Of a stretch of DNA of 64,000 nt, positions 7,686 through 16,281 are shown in pieces (position 1 is the stretch's first letter; the number at the start of each line of letters is the position of its first letter). Origin of the DNA: Bog-756 sp035534835 (GTDB lineage: Bacteria; Actinomycetota; Acidimicrobiia; Acidimicrobiales; RAAP-2); the NCBI GenBank assembly GCA_035534835.1, contig DATLRE010000180.1:1-64000 (forward strand), in the 5' to 3' direction. Position numbers and translations under genes: made by a program. The notes below the pieces were generated by a model. That model had not been told where the DNA came from. It worked only from the letters and a program-made list of their open reading frames with translations, and made no database searches.

Positions 7686-8591
7686 ATGCGCATCGGCGTG
7701 ATGTTCGACACCGACAAGCCGTTCGACGACGTGGTGGGCCAGGTGGCTTCGCTCGCGGACGCCGGGATCGAGGTGGCGTGGTCGTCCCAGATCTTCGCCC
7801 TCGACGCGCTCACCGCCATCGCCGCCGTCTCGCGCGAGGTGCCCGGGATCCACTTCGGCACGGCCGTCGTCCCCACCTACCCCCGCCATCCCGTGATGCT
7901 GGCGGCCCAGTCCCTGACGGTGCAGGCGGCGAGCGGCGGGCGCCTCACACTGGGGATCGGGCTGTCGCACCAACTCGTGATCGAGAACGTGTTCGGGATG
8001 TCCTTCGACAAGCCGGCCCGACACATGCGCGAGTACCTCGAGATCCTCCTGCCGCTGTTGGCGGGGGAGCAGGTGACCTTCGCCGGTGAGACGCTGCGCG
8101 CCTCCACCTTCGGGCCGCTCCAGGTGGCGGCCCCGGCGCCGGACGTACTGGTGGCCGCCCTCGGCACGGTCATGTTGACCATCGCCGGGCGGATGGCATC
8201 GGGGACCATCACGTGGATGACCGGCCCGGCGACGGTCGAGCAGCACATCATCCCGACGATCCGGGCGGCGGCGGCCGAGGCCGGGCGCCCCCTGCCCCAG
8301 GTCGGGGTGGGCCTTCCCGTGTGCGTGACCGACGACCCGGCCGCCGCCCGGGCCAAGGCGGCCGAGGTGTTCGCCGTCTACGGGCACCTCCCCTCGTACC
8401 GGGCCATGCTCGACCGCGAAGGCGCAGAGGGCCCGGCCGACGTGGCCGTCGTGGGCACCGCCGCCGAGGTGGCCGACCAGGTCCGGCGTCTCGCCGACAT
8501 CGGCACCACGGACTTCTGCGGTGCCCCGTTCGGCTCCGGAGACGAGATCCGCGCGTCGATCGACACCCTGGCCGGGCTCGCCGGGAGCTGA
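7686..8591 (+). CDS. LLM class F420-dependent oxidoreductase (MSMEG_4879-like)
   Basis: A 301-residue TIM-barrel oxidoreductase beginning MRIGVMFDTDKPFDDVVGQ, with the barrel elements HFGTAVVPTYPRHPVMLAAQ, GRLTLGIGLSHQLVIENVFG and YLEILLPLLAGEQVTFAGET. The GLSHQ and YPRHP variants resemble the F420-dependent subfamily typified by MSMEG_4879. The substrate is unknown. A TACGGT at 7602 could be the -10 of a transcript with a leader of about 70 nt. It is divergent from purE and convergent with the TauE/SafE gene. Confidence 0.85.
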   Translation: MRIGVMFDTDKPFDDVVGQVASLADAGIEVAWSSQIFALDALTAIAAVSREVPGIHFGTAVVPTYPRHPVMLAAQSLTVQAASGGRLTLGIGLSHQLVIENVFGMSFDKPARHMREYLEILLPLLAGEQVTFAGETLRASTFGPLQVAAPAPDVLVAALGTVMLTIAGRMASGTITWMTGPATVEQHIIPTIRAAAAEAGRPLPQVGVGLPVCVTDDPAAARAKAAEVFAVYGHLPSYRAMLDREGAEGPADVAVVGTAAEVADQVRRLADIGTTDFCGAPFGSGDEIRASIDTLAGLAGS

Positions 8592-8616
8592 GCCGGCCGC
8601 CGGCCGCCCCTCCGGT

Positions 8617-9381
8617 TCAGCCGAGGAAGGCCTTGGCGATGGCCAGTACGCCGCTGACCAGCAGCAGGAGGTCCACCATGCGGACGAAGTGGTGGTGGCG
8701 GAGCCGGGACGCGGTGGCGCTCCCGACGCTCCATCCCACGGCGGCGGGCGCGAGGGTGAGCACGAAGTAGCGGACGGCGGCGGTGTGGATCGCCCCGCTG
8801 GCCACGAGGATGCCCAGTCCGACCACGTCGCTCACCACGAAGACGGCGGAGATGGTGCCCCGGAAGGCGGAGACGGTGAGGCCGCGGGCGCGCAGGTACA
8901 GGACGAGCGGCGGACCGTTGGTGGCCAGTGCCGTGTTGAGGACGCCGCTGACGGCGCCCACCGCGTAGGTGGCCCAGGGTCGCACCACCAGGTCCGGGCG
9001 TCGCTTGGTGGCGGGGAGGAGCATCAGGACCGCCGCCGAGCAGGTGACGATCCCGAGTGCGAGCCGCAGCGTCCCGGCGGTCGCCGTCACCAGGATCAGC
9101 GCACCGAGCGGCATGGCCACCACGGCACCGAGGCTGAGCCGGGCCGCCTCCACCCGGTCGACGTCGCCCCGCCGGTGGGTCGCGGTCAGGAGGCTCGAGA
9201 CGGTGGCGTGCAGGAAGACGACCACGACCGCCGTCTGGGGCGGGACCGCCAGCGACAGGAGGGGGACGGCGAGCAGGGCGAACCCGAATCCGGCGGCCGA
9301 CTGGAAGAACCCGGCCGCCAGCACGACCGCACCGGCGAACAGGACCGATCCGAGGGTCAGGCCCCACACGCTCGTCGTCAT
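8617..9381 (-). CDS. TauE/SafE family membrane exporter
   Basis: A 254-residue polytopic protein with about eight hydrophobic helices. Typical features are the glycine-rich first helix AGFFQSAAGFGFALLAVPLL and the repeated second-half motif AVSGVLNTALATNGPPLVLYL. TauE/SafE proteins export sulfite, sulfoacetate or related organic anions. The N-x-x-x-x-G-P-P variant in the second half is common in actinobacterial members. The substrate cannot be read from sequence, and no sulfur gene is adjacent. A second, unrelated-looking member occurs at 55567-56541. Confidence 0.85.
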   Translation of the reverse strand: MTTSVWGLTLGSVLFAGAVVLAAGFFQSAAGFGFALLAVPLLSLAVPPQTAVVVVFLHATVSSLLTATHRRGDVDRVEAARLSLGAVVAMPLGALILVTATAGTLRLALGIVTCSAAVLMLLPATKRRPDLVVRPWATYAVGAVSGVLNTALATNGPPLVLYLRARGLTVSAFRGTISAVFVVSDVVGLGILVASGAIHTAAVRYFVLTLAPAAVGWSVGSATASRLRHHHFVRMVDLLLLVSGVLAIAKAFLG

Positions 9382-9467
9382 CGGGCCGGCCTGCGCACGG
9401 CGACGTGCTTAGCAGCCTCCGGCCGGATCCCGGGGGTCCCCGGTGGTCGGCGCGCCGTGGGGCCCGC

Positions 9468-10073
9468 TCAGCGGGACAGCCGGGTGTGCTTGAACTCGTT
9501 CAGCTCCGGGTGCCCGCCGATGAGTCCGAGCACGCGGTCGATCGTGGCCCGGGCCACCTCGCCGTCGCCGCCGGGCCGGCTCATCAGCCGGGCGAACACG
9601 GCGTCGTCGCCGACGATGAAGGTCGGTACGCCGAACACGTCGAACTCCGCGACGCAGCGCTCGTGCTCCTGGCGGATCATCTTGGCCGGACCGCCCTCGT
9701 CCACCTCGGCCAGCACGGCGGCGCCGTCGACACCGGCCCGGTCCAGGGCGGCGCGGACCACGGCCCGGTCGCGCAGGTCCCCGCCCTCCTCGTGACGGGC
9801 GGTGAAGATCGACCGGTGCACGGCGAGGAAGTGCTCGGGGAACCGGTCGCGTACGGCGACCCCGGCTGCCAGGGACAGCAGATCGGCCTGATGGGCCGGG
9901 TCGTCCCACGTGTCCTGTCCCTCGGTCCCCATCCCCTGGTTGAGGAAGTACGGCACGAAGGTGACGTCCCATCCGGCTCCGGCCTCGAGCCCGTCGAGGA
10001 GGTGCTCGTGGCCGTTGCGGGCGAAGGGACACCGGTAGTCCCAGGTCACGGAGAACGTCTGCGGAGTGCTCAT
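9468..10073 (-). CDS. DsbA/FrnE-like thioredoxin-fold protein
   Basis: A 201-residue DsbA-family protein. After a short strand it has DYRCPFARNGHEHL, so the CxxC of DsbA is reduced to a single Cys (C-P-F-A). The C-terminal half contains FGVPTFIVGDDAVFARL, with the cis-Pro of the thioredoxin fold. This arrangement is seen in FrnE and 2-hydroxychromene-2-carboxylate isomerase-like proteins, which act on thiol conjugates rather than as oxidases. No signal peptide is present, so it is cytoplasmic. A link to mycothiol chemistry is plausible but inferred. Confidence 0.8.
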   Translation of the reverse strand: MSTPQTFSVTWDYRCPFARNGHEHLLDGLEAGAGWDVTFVPYFLNQGMGTEGQDTWDDPAHQADLLSLAAGVAVRDRFPEHFLAVHRSIFTARHEEGGDLRDRAVVRAALDRAGVDGAAVLAEVDEGGPAKMIRQEHERCVAEFDVFGVPTFIVGDDAVFARLMSRPGGDGEVARATIDRVLGLIGGHPELNEFKHTRLSR

Positions 10074-10162
10074 GCCGGGCTCAACGTCCACCGACGGACG
10101 TCCATTCCCCCGGGAGCCCGACCCGCCACCCGCCACCCGCCCGTGCCCATCGGCGGGCACCG

Positions 10163-10750
10163 TCAGCGGAGGCGCCGGACGGCGAGGCCCAGCGCGGTCC
10201 CGATGACCGCGCCGCCGAGGACGTCCGAGGCGTGGTGGGCCCGCAGGTGGATCCGGCTCACTCCGATCAGGCCGGCCGCCGCGTACAGGAAGGCGTTGCC
10301 GGCCCGGTCCCCGGGCCGGCCGAGCACCGTCGCCGCGGTGAACGCGGCCAGCGTGTGGCCACTCGGGAAGCTGCTCGTCCTCGGCTCGCGCACCGGGATC
10401 CCGCCGTCCGAGATCCGGAGGTCCGACCGGTCGGGGCGCTCCCGCCCGACGACCTGCTTGATCCCCGCGTTGACCGCGGCCGACGACACGCCGGCCACGC
10501 CCAGCGCCCGGACGGCGGCGCGCCGGGCCGGACCCGACCGCCAGCCCCGCCACACGGCCACCCCGGTCCACAGCCAGCCGTGGTCGCCGGCGCCGGTGAT
10601 CACCTTGGCCGCCGTGTCCACAGCCGGGATGCCGCGGAACGGTTCGAACCGGCGATCGACCCACCCGTCGACGGCGTCGACGACGGTCGCCACCCCGGTG
10701 CGCCCGTCGACGGCGGAGGGGTCGTCGGACCCGGTCCCGGGGCCGCTCAC
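10163..10750 (-). CDS. PAP2 family membrane phosphatase
   Basis: A 195-residue PAP2 protein with the three phosphatase motifs in order: KQVVGRERP (C1), SFPSGHTLAAF (C2) and SRIHLRAHHASDVLGG (C3), including both catalytic His residues. Such enzymes dephosphorylate lipid phosphates such as phosphatidate or undecaprenyl diphosphate at the membrane. GTG 10750 overlaps the stop of the upstream RecB-like gene (GTGA), so the two are cotranscribed. The substrate is unknown. Confidence 0.88.
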   Translation of the reverse strand: MSGPGTGSDDPSAVDGRTGVATVVDAVDGWVDRRFEPFRGIPAVDTAAKVITGAGDHGWLWTGVAVWRGWRSGPARRAAVRALGVAGVSSAAVNAGIKQVVGRERPDRSDLRISDGGIPVREPRTSSFPSGHTLAAFTAATVLGRPGDRAGNAFLYAAAGLIGVSRIHLRAHHASDVLGGAVIGTALGLAVRRLR

Positions 10751-11568
10751 GCCGCCCCGCGGTCGGACGAGCCCAGGGCGGCGGCGGCGAGGTCGGGGTC
10801 GCCGCCGTAGGCCGGGCAGAAGTCGCGGAATCGGCAGAAGCGGCAGAGGGGCCCGGTCCGCGGTCGGAAGTCCTCGTCGCGGCAGGCCCGTTCGATCGCC
10901 GACCAGACTGCGAGCGTCTTGGTGCGCTGACCCCGCAGCCCCTGTTCGGTGGGCTCGGCGGAGATCACGGTGGGCTCGCGGAGGTGGAGGAGTTTGACCT
11001 GGACCGGCCGCTGTCCGAGGACCTCCTCGCACAGGAGTGCGTACAGCTGGACTCCGGCGAGCCGGGACTGCTCGTAGGCCGGGGCCGGCGCCCGACCGGT
11101 CTTGTAGTCGACGACGACCAGGTCGCCGTCGGGTGTGCGGTCCAGCCGGTCGAGGATGCCCCGGAGCCGGACGTCTCCCAGGCGCGCCTCGAGGGTCAGC
11201 TCCACGCCGATCGGATCGATCTCGTCGGGGTCCTCGAGTCGGAAGTAGTTCGCCACCAGCAGGTCGGCGTCGGACCGGAACGCAGCGGCCTCGTCGGCAC
11301 CGAGGTCGAGCGACCGGAAGTCGGGGTCGTCCTGCAGGGCGGACCATGCCGCGTCGAGCTCGGCCGACGCCGCGGCCGGGGACCGGGACCCCGGGGCGTG
11401 GTTCCAGAAGAGCCGCTCGAGGGCGGTGTGCACCAGCGTCCCCTTCACCGTCCACACCGTCGCCGGGTCGGGCAGCCGCTCGATGGCGGTGAACCGGAAG
11501 GCCAGCGCGCAGTCGCGGAACGACGACACCTTCGACGGCGACAGCGAGCGGGGGGGATCGAACGGCAC
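10747..11568 (-). CDS. RecB-family PD-(D/E)XK nuclease with Fe-S cysteines
   Basis: A 273-residue single-domain nuclease. It has the helical start LSPSKVSSFRDCALAFRF, the catalytic core GILDRLDRTPDGDLVVVDYKTG (acidic residue plus D-Y-K of PD-(D/E)XK), and four cysteines (C20, C242, C245, C251) in the layout that binds a 4Fe-4S cluster in AddB/Cas4-like nucleases. This stand-alone form is common next to actinobacterial DNA metabolism genes. GTG 11568 is preceded by TAGGCT 6 nt upstream (leaderless pattern). It is cotranscribed with the PAP2 gene. Confidence 0.85.
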   Translation of the reverse strand: MPFDPPRSLSPSKVSSFRDCALAFRFTAIERLPDPATVWTVKGTLVHTALERLFWNHAPGSRSPAAASAELDAAWSALQDDPDFRSLDLGADEAAAFRSDADLLVANYFRLEDPDEIDPIGVELTLEARLGDVRLRGILDRLDRTPDGDLVVVDYKTGRAPAPAYEQSRLAGVQLYALLCEEVLGQRPVQVKLLHLREPTVISAEPTEQGLRGQRTKTLAVWSAIERACRDEDFRPRTGPLCRFCRFRDFCPAYGGDPDLAAAALGSSDRGAA

Positions 11569-11577
11569 GGAACGAGC

Positions 11578-12483
11578 CTACGGCCGGGGTGTGCCGTCCG
11601 GGGGTCCGAGGGCGGCGCGGACGCGGGCGGCGACCTCGTCGGGACGCTCGAGGGGACCGAAGTGCCCGAGGCCCTCGAAGGCCTCGACCGTGGCGTGGGG
11701 CACCCGTGCGGCGTCGGCGGCCATCTCCGCCCCGCCGAACGAGTCGGTCTGCGCGCCGTAGGCGAACGTGACCGGGCAGCCGACCTCGCCGAGGCGGGCG
11801 AAGGCGCCGTTCCCGAATCCGTGGATGTACACCTCGGCCTCGTCGTCGCGGTCGCACCGAAGGCGGATCGCCTCGCCGTCCCCGCCCTCCGCGGCCGGGA
11901 TCGTCTCGAACCCGTCCTCCACGTAGCGGAGCAGGACGGCCGGGTCGAGGGCGGCGAAGGGCGGCTTCGACGAGAAGTTGACGAAGGCGTCCTCGGTGTC
12001 GGGGAAGGTGGCCCGCCGGCGCCGGGCCCCTCGCGACAGCGGGTTCTCCTCGAGCGGGAACGGGACCGGCTGGTCGGGCACGACGACCGGCTCGAACAGG
12101 TAGAGCGAGCGGAACGCCCCCGGCCGTGCCTGTTCGGCCAGGAGGAGCGAGGCGCCGCCGCAGGAGTGACCGAAGGCGGCGGGCGCGACGAGCCCGAGGG
12201 CGTCGACGGCCGTGAGGACGTCGGTGCCGAAGCCGGACCAGGCGTAGTCCCCGTCGGCCGGCCGGCCGGAGCGTCCGTGGCCTCGCAGGTCGAGGGCCCA
12301 GCAGTGGAACCGGTCGCCGAGGGCCCGGGCCAGGGGTAGCAGCACCCCGGCGCAGAATCCGGTGGCGTGCACCAGGAGGAGGTCCCGACCGGACCCTCCG
12401 AAGTCGTAGAGGGCCAGGTCGACGCCGTCCGGGGTGGCGGCGGAGCGGACGGGGGCCGCAGCGGGTTCCGGACCGGGGGGCAC
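11578..12483 (-). CDS. Alpha/beta hydrolase
   Basis: A 301-residue alpha/beta hydrolase with oxyanion-hole region LLLVHATGFCAGVLLPL, LDLRGHGRSGRP, nucleophile elbow FGHSCGGASLLL, and a final GLGHFGPLERPDEVA carrying the catalytic His. The elbow is G-H-S-C-G instead of the commoner G-H-S-M-G, a minor variant. The substrate is unknown. GTG 12483 is placed 6 nt after TACCGT (leaderless pattern). It ends 9 bp before the -10/start region of the nuclease gene, so a separate promoter is likely for the latter. Confidence 0.85.
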   Translation of the reverse strand: MPPGPEPAAAPVRSAATPDGVDLALYDFGGSGRDLLLVHATGFCAGVLLPLARALGDRFHCWALDLRGHGRSGRPADGDYAWSGFGTDVLTAVDALGLVAPAAFGHSCGGASLLLAEQARPGAFRSLYLFEPVVVPDQPVPFPLEENPLSRGARRRRATFPDTEDAFVNFSSKPPFAALDPAVLLRYVEDGFETIPAAEGGDGEAIRLRCDRDDEAEVYIHGFGNGAFARLGEVGCPVTFAYGAQTDSFGGAEMAADAARVPHATVEAFEGLGHFGPLERPDEVAARVRAALGPPDGTPRP

Positions 12484-12599
12484 GGGGTGACGGTAGCCGA
12501 CCGGGCACGGTGTCCGGCCACGGTGAAGATGACGATCACCTGACGCGGCCCTCGGGTTGGCCCCATCGGTCGTTCCGCACCGACTAGACAGGGTCCGAC

Positions 12600-13235
12600 A
12601 TGACGAACTTCCTCTACCACTACAGCTACTTCGCCATCTTCCTGTTCAGCTTCGTCTCGGCCATGGGACTGCCGGTCGGCTCCGAGCTGGCGATCATCGG
12701 CGGCGGTGCGCTGGCCAGCGGGGACGTCCACAAGCTGCTGTCGGACGGCTCCCCCTCCCCCGAGGTGTTCCACCTCTCGATCGTCCTGGTGATCGTGGTG
12801 GCGACGGTGGGCGAGGTGCTGGGATCCCTGGCCGGATACCTCATCGGCTACTTCGGGGGTCGGCCGCTCGTCGACCGGTTCGGCAAGTACGTGCTCCTCA
12901 CGCACAAGGACCTGGACCGTGCGGAGGCATGGTTCGACAAGCATGGCGAGCCCCTGGTGCTGTTCGGCCGGTTCATCCCCCTGCTCCGATCGTTCGTCTC
13001 GTTCGCCGCCGGGCTCGGGGAGATGGCCATCACCAAGTTCCTGGTCTTCACCACCATCGCCTGCGCCATCTGGTGCACCGCGCTCAGCCTGATCGGGTAC
13101 TCGCTCGGTTCCAGTTACGACCACGTGCAGAAGTCGTTCAGCTACGCGGGCTACGTCGTGGCGCTGCTGGCCGTCGCCGCCGTGGCGCTGCTCTTCTGGC
13201 ACCGCATCCGCACCATGCGCGAGGAGCGACGCTGA
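12600..13235 (+). CDS. DedA family membrane protein
   Basis: A 211-residue integral membrane protein of the DedA/SNARE-associated (VTT) family. Landmarks are FVSAMGLPVGSELAIIGGGA near the N-terminus, the central GEVLGSLAGYLIGYFGGRPL and the signature FGRFIPLLRSFVSFAAGLGEM containing F-x-R-x-x-P-x-x-R. These proteins flip or distribute phospholipids or undecaprenyl phosphate and support membrane energetics. A TAGACA element ends 9 nt before the ATG. The next gene overlaps the stop. Confidence 0.9.
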   Translation: MTNFLYHYSYFAIFLFSFVSAMGLPVGSELAIIGGGALASGDVHKLLSDGSPSPEVFHLSIVLVIVVATVGEVLGSLAGYLIGYFGGRPLVDRFGKYVLLTHKDLDRAEAWFDKHGEPLVLFGRFIPLLRSFVSFAAGLGEMAITKFLVFTTIACAIWCTALSLIGYSLGSSYDHVQKSFSYAGYVVALLAVAAVALLFWHRIRTMREERR

Positions 13236-13576
13236 ACCGGAACGCCTCCGCCGGGGCCCGACGGGCCGCCCTGCAGGCCTCCGAGCACCTCGAGCGGTCC
13301 GGGACGTGGAACGGCCTGCGGGCGGGTGACCCGGTGGTGGTCAGCGGACTCTCGCTGCGGGGGGCGACGTGGGAGTTCCGCGCCCACGTGGTCAACACCC
13401 ACAACGGTACCGAGTCGATCGAGGTCGTCGGGGGGCGCCCGGGGGACCGGTCCATCCGGTCGTTCGGCCCGGAGCGCATCTTCGCTGTCATGGGGTCGGG
13501 TCGGAAGCGCAGCTCGGGACGACCCCCCGCCGGCGAGCTGTCGTTGGCGGAGGCGCCCCAGCTGCCGCTCGGCTGA
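13232..13576 (+). CDS. Hypothetical protein following DedA, apparent CTG start
   Basis: A protein of about 114 residues of unknown function. The frame has no ATG, GTG or TTG near its N-terminus; the best start is CTG 13232, which overlaps the DedA stop as CTGA and is preceded by GAGGAG. The core reads WNGLRAGDPVVVSGLSLRGATW, then EFRAHVVNTHNGTESIEVVGGRPGD and RSIRSFGPERIF, a compact beta-rich domain that looks conserved in style. The tail is Gly/Pro-rich. Codon use matches its neighbours. Coupling to DedA suggests a shared role, but nothing specific can be said. Confidence 0.6.
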   Translation: MNRNASAGARRAALQASEHLERSGTWNGLRAGDPVVVSGLSLRGATWEFRAHVVNTHNGTESIEVVGGRPGDRSIRSFGPERIFAVMGSGRKRSSGRPPAGELSLAEAPQLPLG

Positions 13577-13611
13577 CGGTCGGTGCCCCGGTCCCGGTAG
13601 GGTGCGGGGCA

Positions 13612-14457
13612 ATGGCCACCGTGACCTTCTTCCACGCCCATCCCGACGACGAGGCGATCGCCACCGGGGGGACCATGGCGTCCCTGGCGGACGAAGGTCA
13701 CCGCGTCGTCCTGGTCACCGCCACCCGCGGCGAGCTCGGCGAGGTCCCCGACGGGTTCCTGCGTCCCGGCGAGTCGCTCGGGGAGCGCCGCTCCGTCGAG
13801 CTGGCCGAGGCGTCGGCGGTCCTCGGCGTGGCCCGCCAGCAACTGCTCGGCTATCACGATTCGGGCATGGAGGGCGAGGAGTCGAACGCCCGGGACGACG
13901 TCTTCGCCACCGCCGACAGGGACGAGGCGGCCGGGCGGCTGGCCGCCGTCCTGGTCGAGGAGGACTCGGACGTGCTCGTCGTCTACGACGAGCACGGCGG
14001 CTACGGGCATCCCGACCACGTCCGGGTGCACGATGTCGGCATGGCCGCCGCCGAGCGTGCGGGCACCCCCGTCGTCTACCTCACGACCATGGACCGGGAC
14101 GTCATGGCGGAGCTGCGCCGCCGGGCCGTCGAGTCGGGCGACGGATCCGACGACGAATTCGAAGGCGCCGACACGATGGGCGAACCCGCCACCCGGATCA
14201 CCACCGAGCTCGACGTCTCGCCGTGGCTCGCCGCCAAGCGCGCGGCCATGGCGGCCCACGCCAGCCAGATCTCGGAGGAGAGCTTCTTCCTGTCCCTACC
14301 CGACGACCTGTTCGCCGAGGTGTGGGGACGCGAGTGGTACATCCGGGTCCGGCCCGAGCCGGTCGGCCTGGGGGACGGTGTGCGCGAGTCGGGTCTGGTC
14401 GTCTCACCCGACGGTGCGCTGGCCGGCGGCGCGGCGCGCCCAGGGGTGTCCCGGTGA
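13612..14457 (+). CDS. PIG-L family deacetylase
   Basis: A second LmbE/PIG-L zinc enzyme of 281 residues, beginning MATVTFFHAHPDDEAIATGG with the H-P-D-D metal motif and later HGGYGHPDHVRVHDVG supplying the third ligand. The A-I-A-T-G-G variant after PDDE is close to MshB-type GlcNAc-Ins deacetylases and differs from the Mca-like S-K-G-A at 492-1391, so the two may split mycothiol synthesis and detoxification; that assignment is inferred. ATG 13612 lies 8 nt after TAGGGT (leaderless). The stop overlaps the next small gene by 4 nt. Confidence 0.8.
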   Translation: MATVTFFHAHPDDEAIATGGTMASLADEGHRVVLVTATRGELGEVPDGFLRPGESLGERRSVELAEASAVLGVARQQLLGYHDSGMEGEESNARDDVFATADRDEAAGRLAAVLVEEDSDVLVVYDEHGGYGHPDHVRVHDVGMAAAERAGTPVVYLTTMDRDVMAELRRRAVESGDGSDDEFEGADTMGEPATRITTELDVSPWLAAKRAAMAAHASQISEESFFLSLPDDLFAEVWGREWYIRVRPEPVGLGDGVRESGLVVSPDGALAGGAARPGVSR

Positions 14458-14621
14458 CGAGGCACAAGGTGCTGCGCGTCCACGGTGGCCGACTGGTGGG
14501 CGCCGAGCGGCGGGTCGAGCTGGAGGGCGCGCTCGACGACCTGGCCGCACAGGGGTTCGTCCTGGTGAACTCGTTCGCCGTCGACGACAACGTCTACCTG
14601 GTCCTGGCCGCCGAGGACTGA
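14454..14621 (+). CDS. Small conserved protein coupled to PIG-L deacetylase
   Basis: A 55-residue protein starting at GTG 14454, overlapping the deacetylase stop as GTGA. The sequence is VTRHKVLRVHGGRLVGAERR followed by a short helix and a strand ending VNSFAVDDNVYLVLAAED. It is acidic at the end and has no membrane segment. The overlap and ordinary codon use support it as real. No family is recognised. Confidence 0.5.
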   Translation: MTRHKVLRVHGGRLVGAERRVELEGALDDLAAQGFVLVNSFAVDDNVYLVLAAED

Positions 14622-14660
14622 ACCGCCCGGCGCCCGGCCCCCTGGTGCGGGAGGACCGCC

Positions 14661-16151
14661 CTACTGTTCGGTGTAGGCGGCGATCGAGACGACGCGGTCG
14701 CGGCCGGAGTTCTTGGCCTGGTAGAGGGCGCGGTCGGCACGGTCGATGAAGGACACGGGGTCCTCGATGCCGTCCCAGCTGGTCAGTCCGACCGACATCG
14801 TGACGTCGAGCGCGGTCGTCGAGTCGCGTCCTCCGTTGCGCAGGTGGTCCAGGATGTGGTGGCCGCCGAGCAGGTCGGTGTCGGGCAGGACGAGGCAGAA
14901 CTCCTCGCCTCCGTAGCGTGCCACCAGGTCCTGGTCCCGGGTGTTGGACACCATCATGGCGGCGATCGAGCGGAGGACGGTGTCGCCGACGATGTGCCCG
15001 TAGCGGTCGTTGAACTCCTTGAAATGGTCGAGGTCGATCATCGCCACGCTCAGCGGCGACTCGGACCGGAGGGCGTGGGCCATCTCCATCTCGATGCGCT
15101 CCATCAGGCTGCGCCGGTTGGCGAGGCCGGTGAGCGGGTCGGTGCGGCTCTCGGTGTGGAGGCCGTTGACGAAGTTCACGCGGCTGGTGACCCGGAGGAA
15201 GGAGGCGGCCAGGAGTCCGACCTCCTCGGCGGTCCGGGTCTCGGTCGTCCCGTCGGGGACCGACCGCTCGATGACCATGACCAGTTCGCCGTCCTGTGCG
15301 TACCCGACGGGCAGGACGCAGTGCCAGGGATCGATCTGGACGGTGTTGTCGGCGAGCGCGGTGGCGACCGCCGGCAGCAGGGCCAGGTCGCCGGCGCCGA
15401 TGGTGAGGTCCGGCCACGACGCCAGCAGCGTGTAGCGCTGCCGCGACCCGTTGCGGACGAACACCGCCACCCGCTGGGCGGGGACGATGCGTGCCACGTA
15501 AGGGATGCCCCGCGAGAAGAGCTCGGCGAACGTATCGGTGACGGGCCGGGCTCCGTCGGTGCCGACCTCGTCGATGCACTCGTTCAGGGCGTCGAGGGCC
15601 TGGGAGAAGTTGATCTGCCCGGTCAGCGATCCCACCGTGCGGGCGCAGATGAAGTTGACCACGGCGATGGTCGAGGCGTACACGACCATCGAGACCAGGA
15701 ATTCGCCGCCCCGGAGCCCCTGGACCCACCCGATCACGGCGATGAGGGCCAGGGCGTAGAGGTCGATGACGACCTGCATGCGCCGGTCCCCGACGATGGA
15801 GACGAAGATGACGCCGACCAGCATGGCCGGCGTGTAGAGGGCGGCGGGCGTGGCCGTGGAGAGTTCGATGCAGGCCAGTCCGGCCAGGGCCAGGCAGGCG
15901 ATGACGAACCAGGAGTTGGCCTGTGAGCGCACGCTGGCCTGACCGTCGGTGACCAGGGAGAACGTCACCTGGTAGCCGATGGAGACGAGGATGCAGGCGA
16001 CCGCTCCGATCATGTAGCCCCAGTGCACCGACGTGTGGTTCACGAAGGTCAGGGTCAACAGGACCGGGATCATGATCGACTCGGCGATGAGTCCGCAGGT
16101 CACGCCGTCCCGCAACTGCTGTGGCGTGGGGTGCACGAGATCAAAAGTCAC
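14661..16151 (-). CDS. Membrane-bound diguanylate cyclase (GGDEF)
   Basis: A 496-residue protein: about six to seven hydrophobic helices in the first 190 residues, a GAF-like cytoplasmic region around 200-320, then a GGDEF domain with DPLTGLANRRSL, MIDLDHFKEFNDRYGH and the catalytic ARYGGEEF. The inhibitory site is intact (R-D-Q-D five residues before GGEEF), so product inhibition by c-di-GMP is expected. The longest frame starts at GTG 16181, but that codon falls between the -35 and -10 of a sigma-28-type promoter. I therefore start at GTG 16151, 7 nt after the -10. It synthesises c-di-GMP from GTP. Confidence 0.88.
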   Translation of the reverse strand: MTFDLVHPTPQQLRDGVTCGLIAESIMIPVLLTLTFVNHTSVHWGYMIGAVACILVSIGYQVTFSLVTDGQASVRSQANSWFVIACLALAGLACIELSTATPAALYTPAMLVGVIFVSIVGDRRMQVVIDLYALALIAVIGWVQGLRGGEFLVSMVVYASTIAVVNFICARTVGSLTGQINFSQALDALNECIDEVGTDGARPVTDTFAELFSRGIPYVARIVPAQRVAVFVRNGSRQRYTLLASWPDLTIGAGDLALLPAVATALADNTVQIDPWHCVLPVGYAQDGELVMVIERSVPDGTTETRTAEEVGLLAASFLRVTSRVNFVNGLHTESRTDPLTGLANRRSLMERIEMEMAHALRSESPLSVAMIDLDHFKEFNDRYGHIVGDTVLRSIAAMMVSNTRDQDLVARYGGEEFCLVLPDTDLLGGHHILDHLRNGGRDSTTALDVTMSVGLTSWDGIEDPVSFIDRADRALYQAKNSGRDRVVSIAAYTEQ

Positions 16152-16158
16152 GCTGGGG

Positions 16159-16186
16159 ATATCGGCCGTCCTCGTGCCCACCTTTA
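16159..16186 (-). promoter_or_regulatory. FliA/WhiG-type (sigma-28) promoter of the GGDEF gene
   Basis: On the minus strand TAAA (16186-16183) is followed by 16 nt and GCCGATAT (16166-16159). This fits the FliA/WhiG consensus TAAA-N15/16-GCCGATAA. The start codon GTG begins 7 nt after the -10, so transcription and translation should begin at nearly the same base. The other two c-di-GMP genes in the window carry the same layout. Confidence 0.75.
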
Positions 16187-16219
16187 CCCGGAACGGGCCG
16201 GGGGAGGGGAGGACGCCCC

Positions 16220-16243
16220 GCCCCGGCGTGCCGGCGCCGGGGC
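16220..16243 (-). terminator. GC-rich hairpin downstream of the MFS gene
   Basis: GCCCCGGCG, a 6-nt loop and CGCCGGGGC form a perfect 9-bp stem in the 130-bp gap between the end of the MFS gene and the upstream side of the GGDEF gene. There is no U-tract, which is usual for high-GC actinomycete terminators. It would protect the GGDEF promoter from read-through. Confidence 0.5.
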
Positions 16244-16281
16244 GTGAGGGCCCTGGTCGCGGGTGTCCGCCGGTGCGCCGG

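Noticed and set aside
10747..11568. RecB-like nuclease as a Cas4 protein
   Set aside because: It has the Fe-S cysteine layout, but no cas genes or repeats are nearby and the length and PAP2 coupling fit the stand-alone actinobacterial nuclease.
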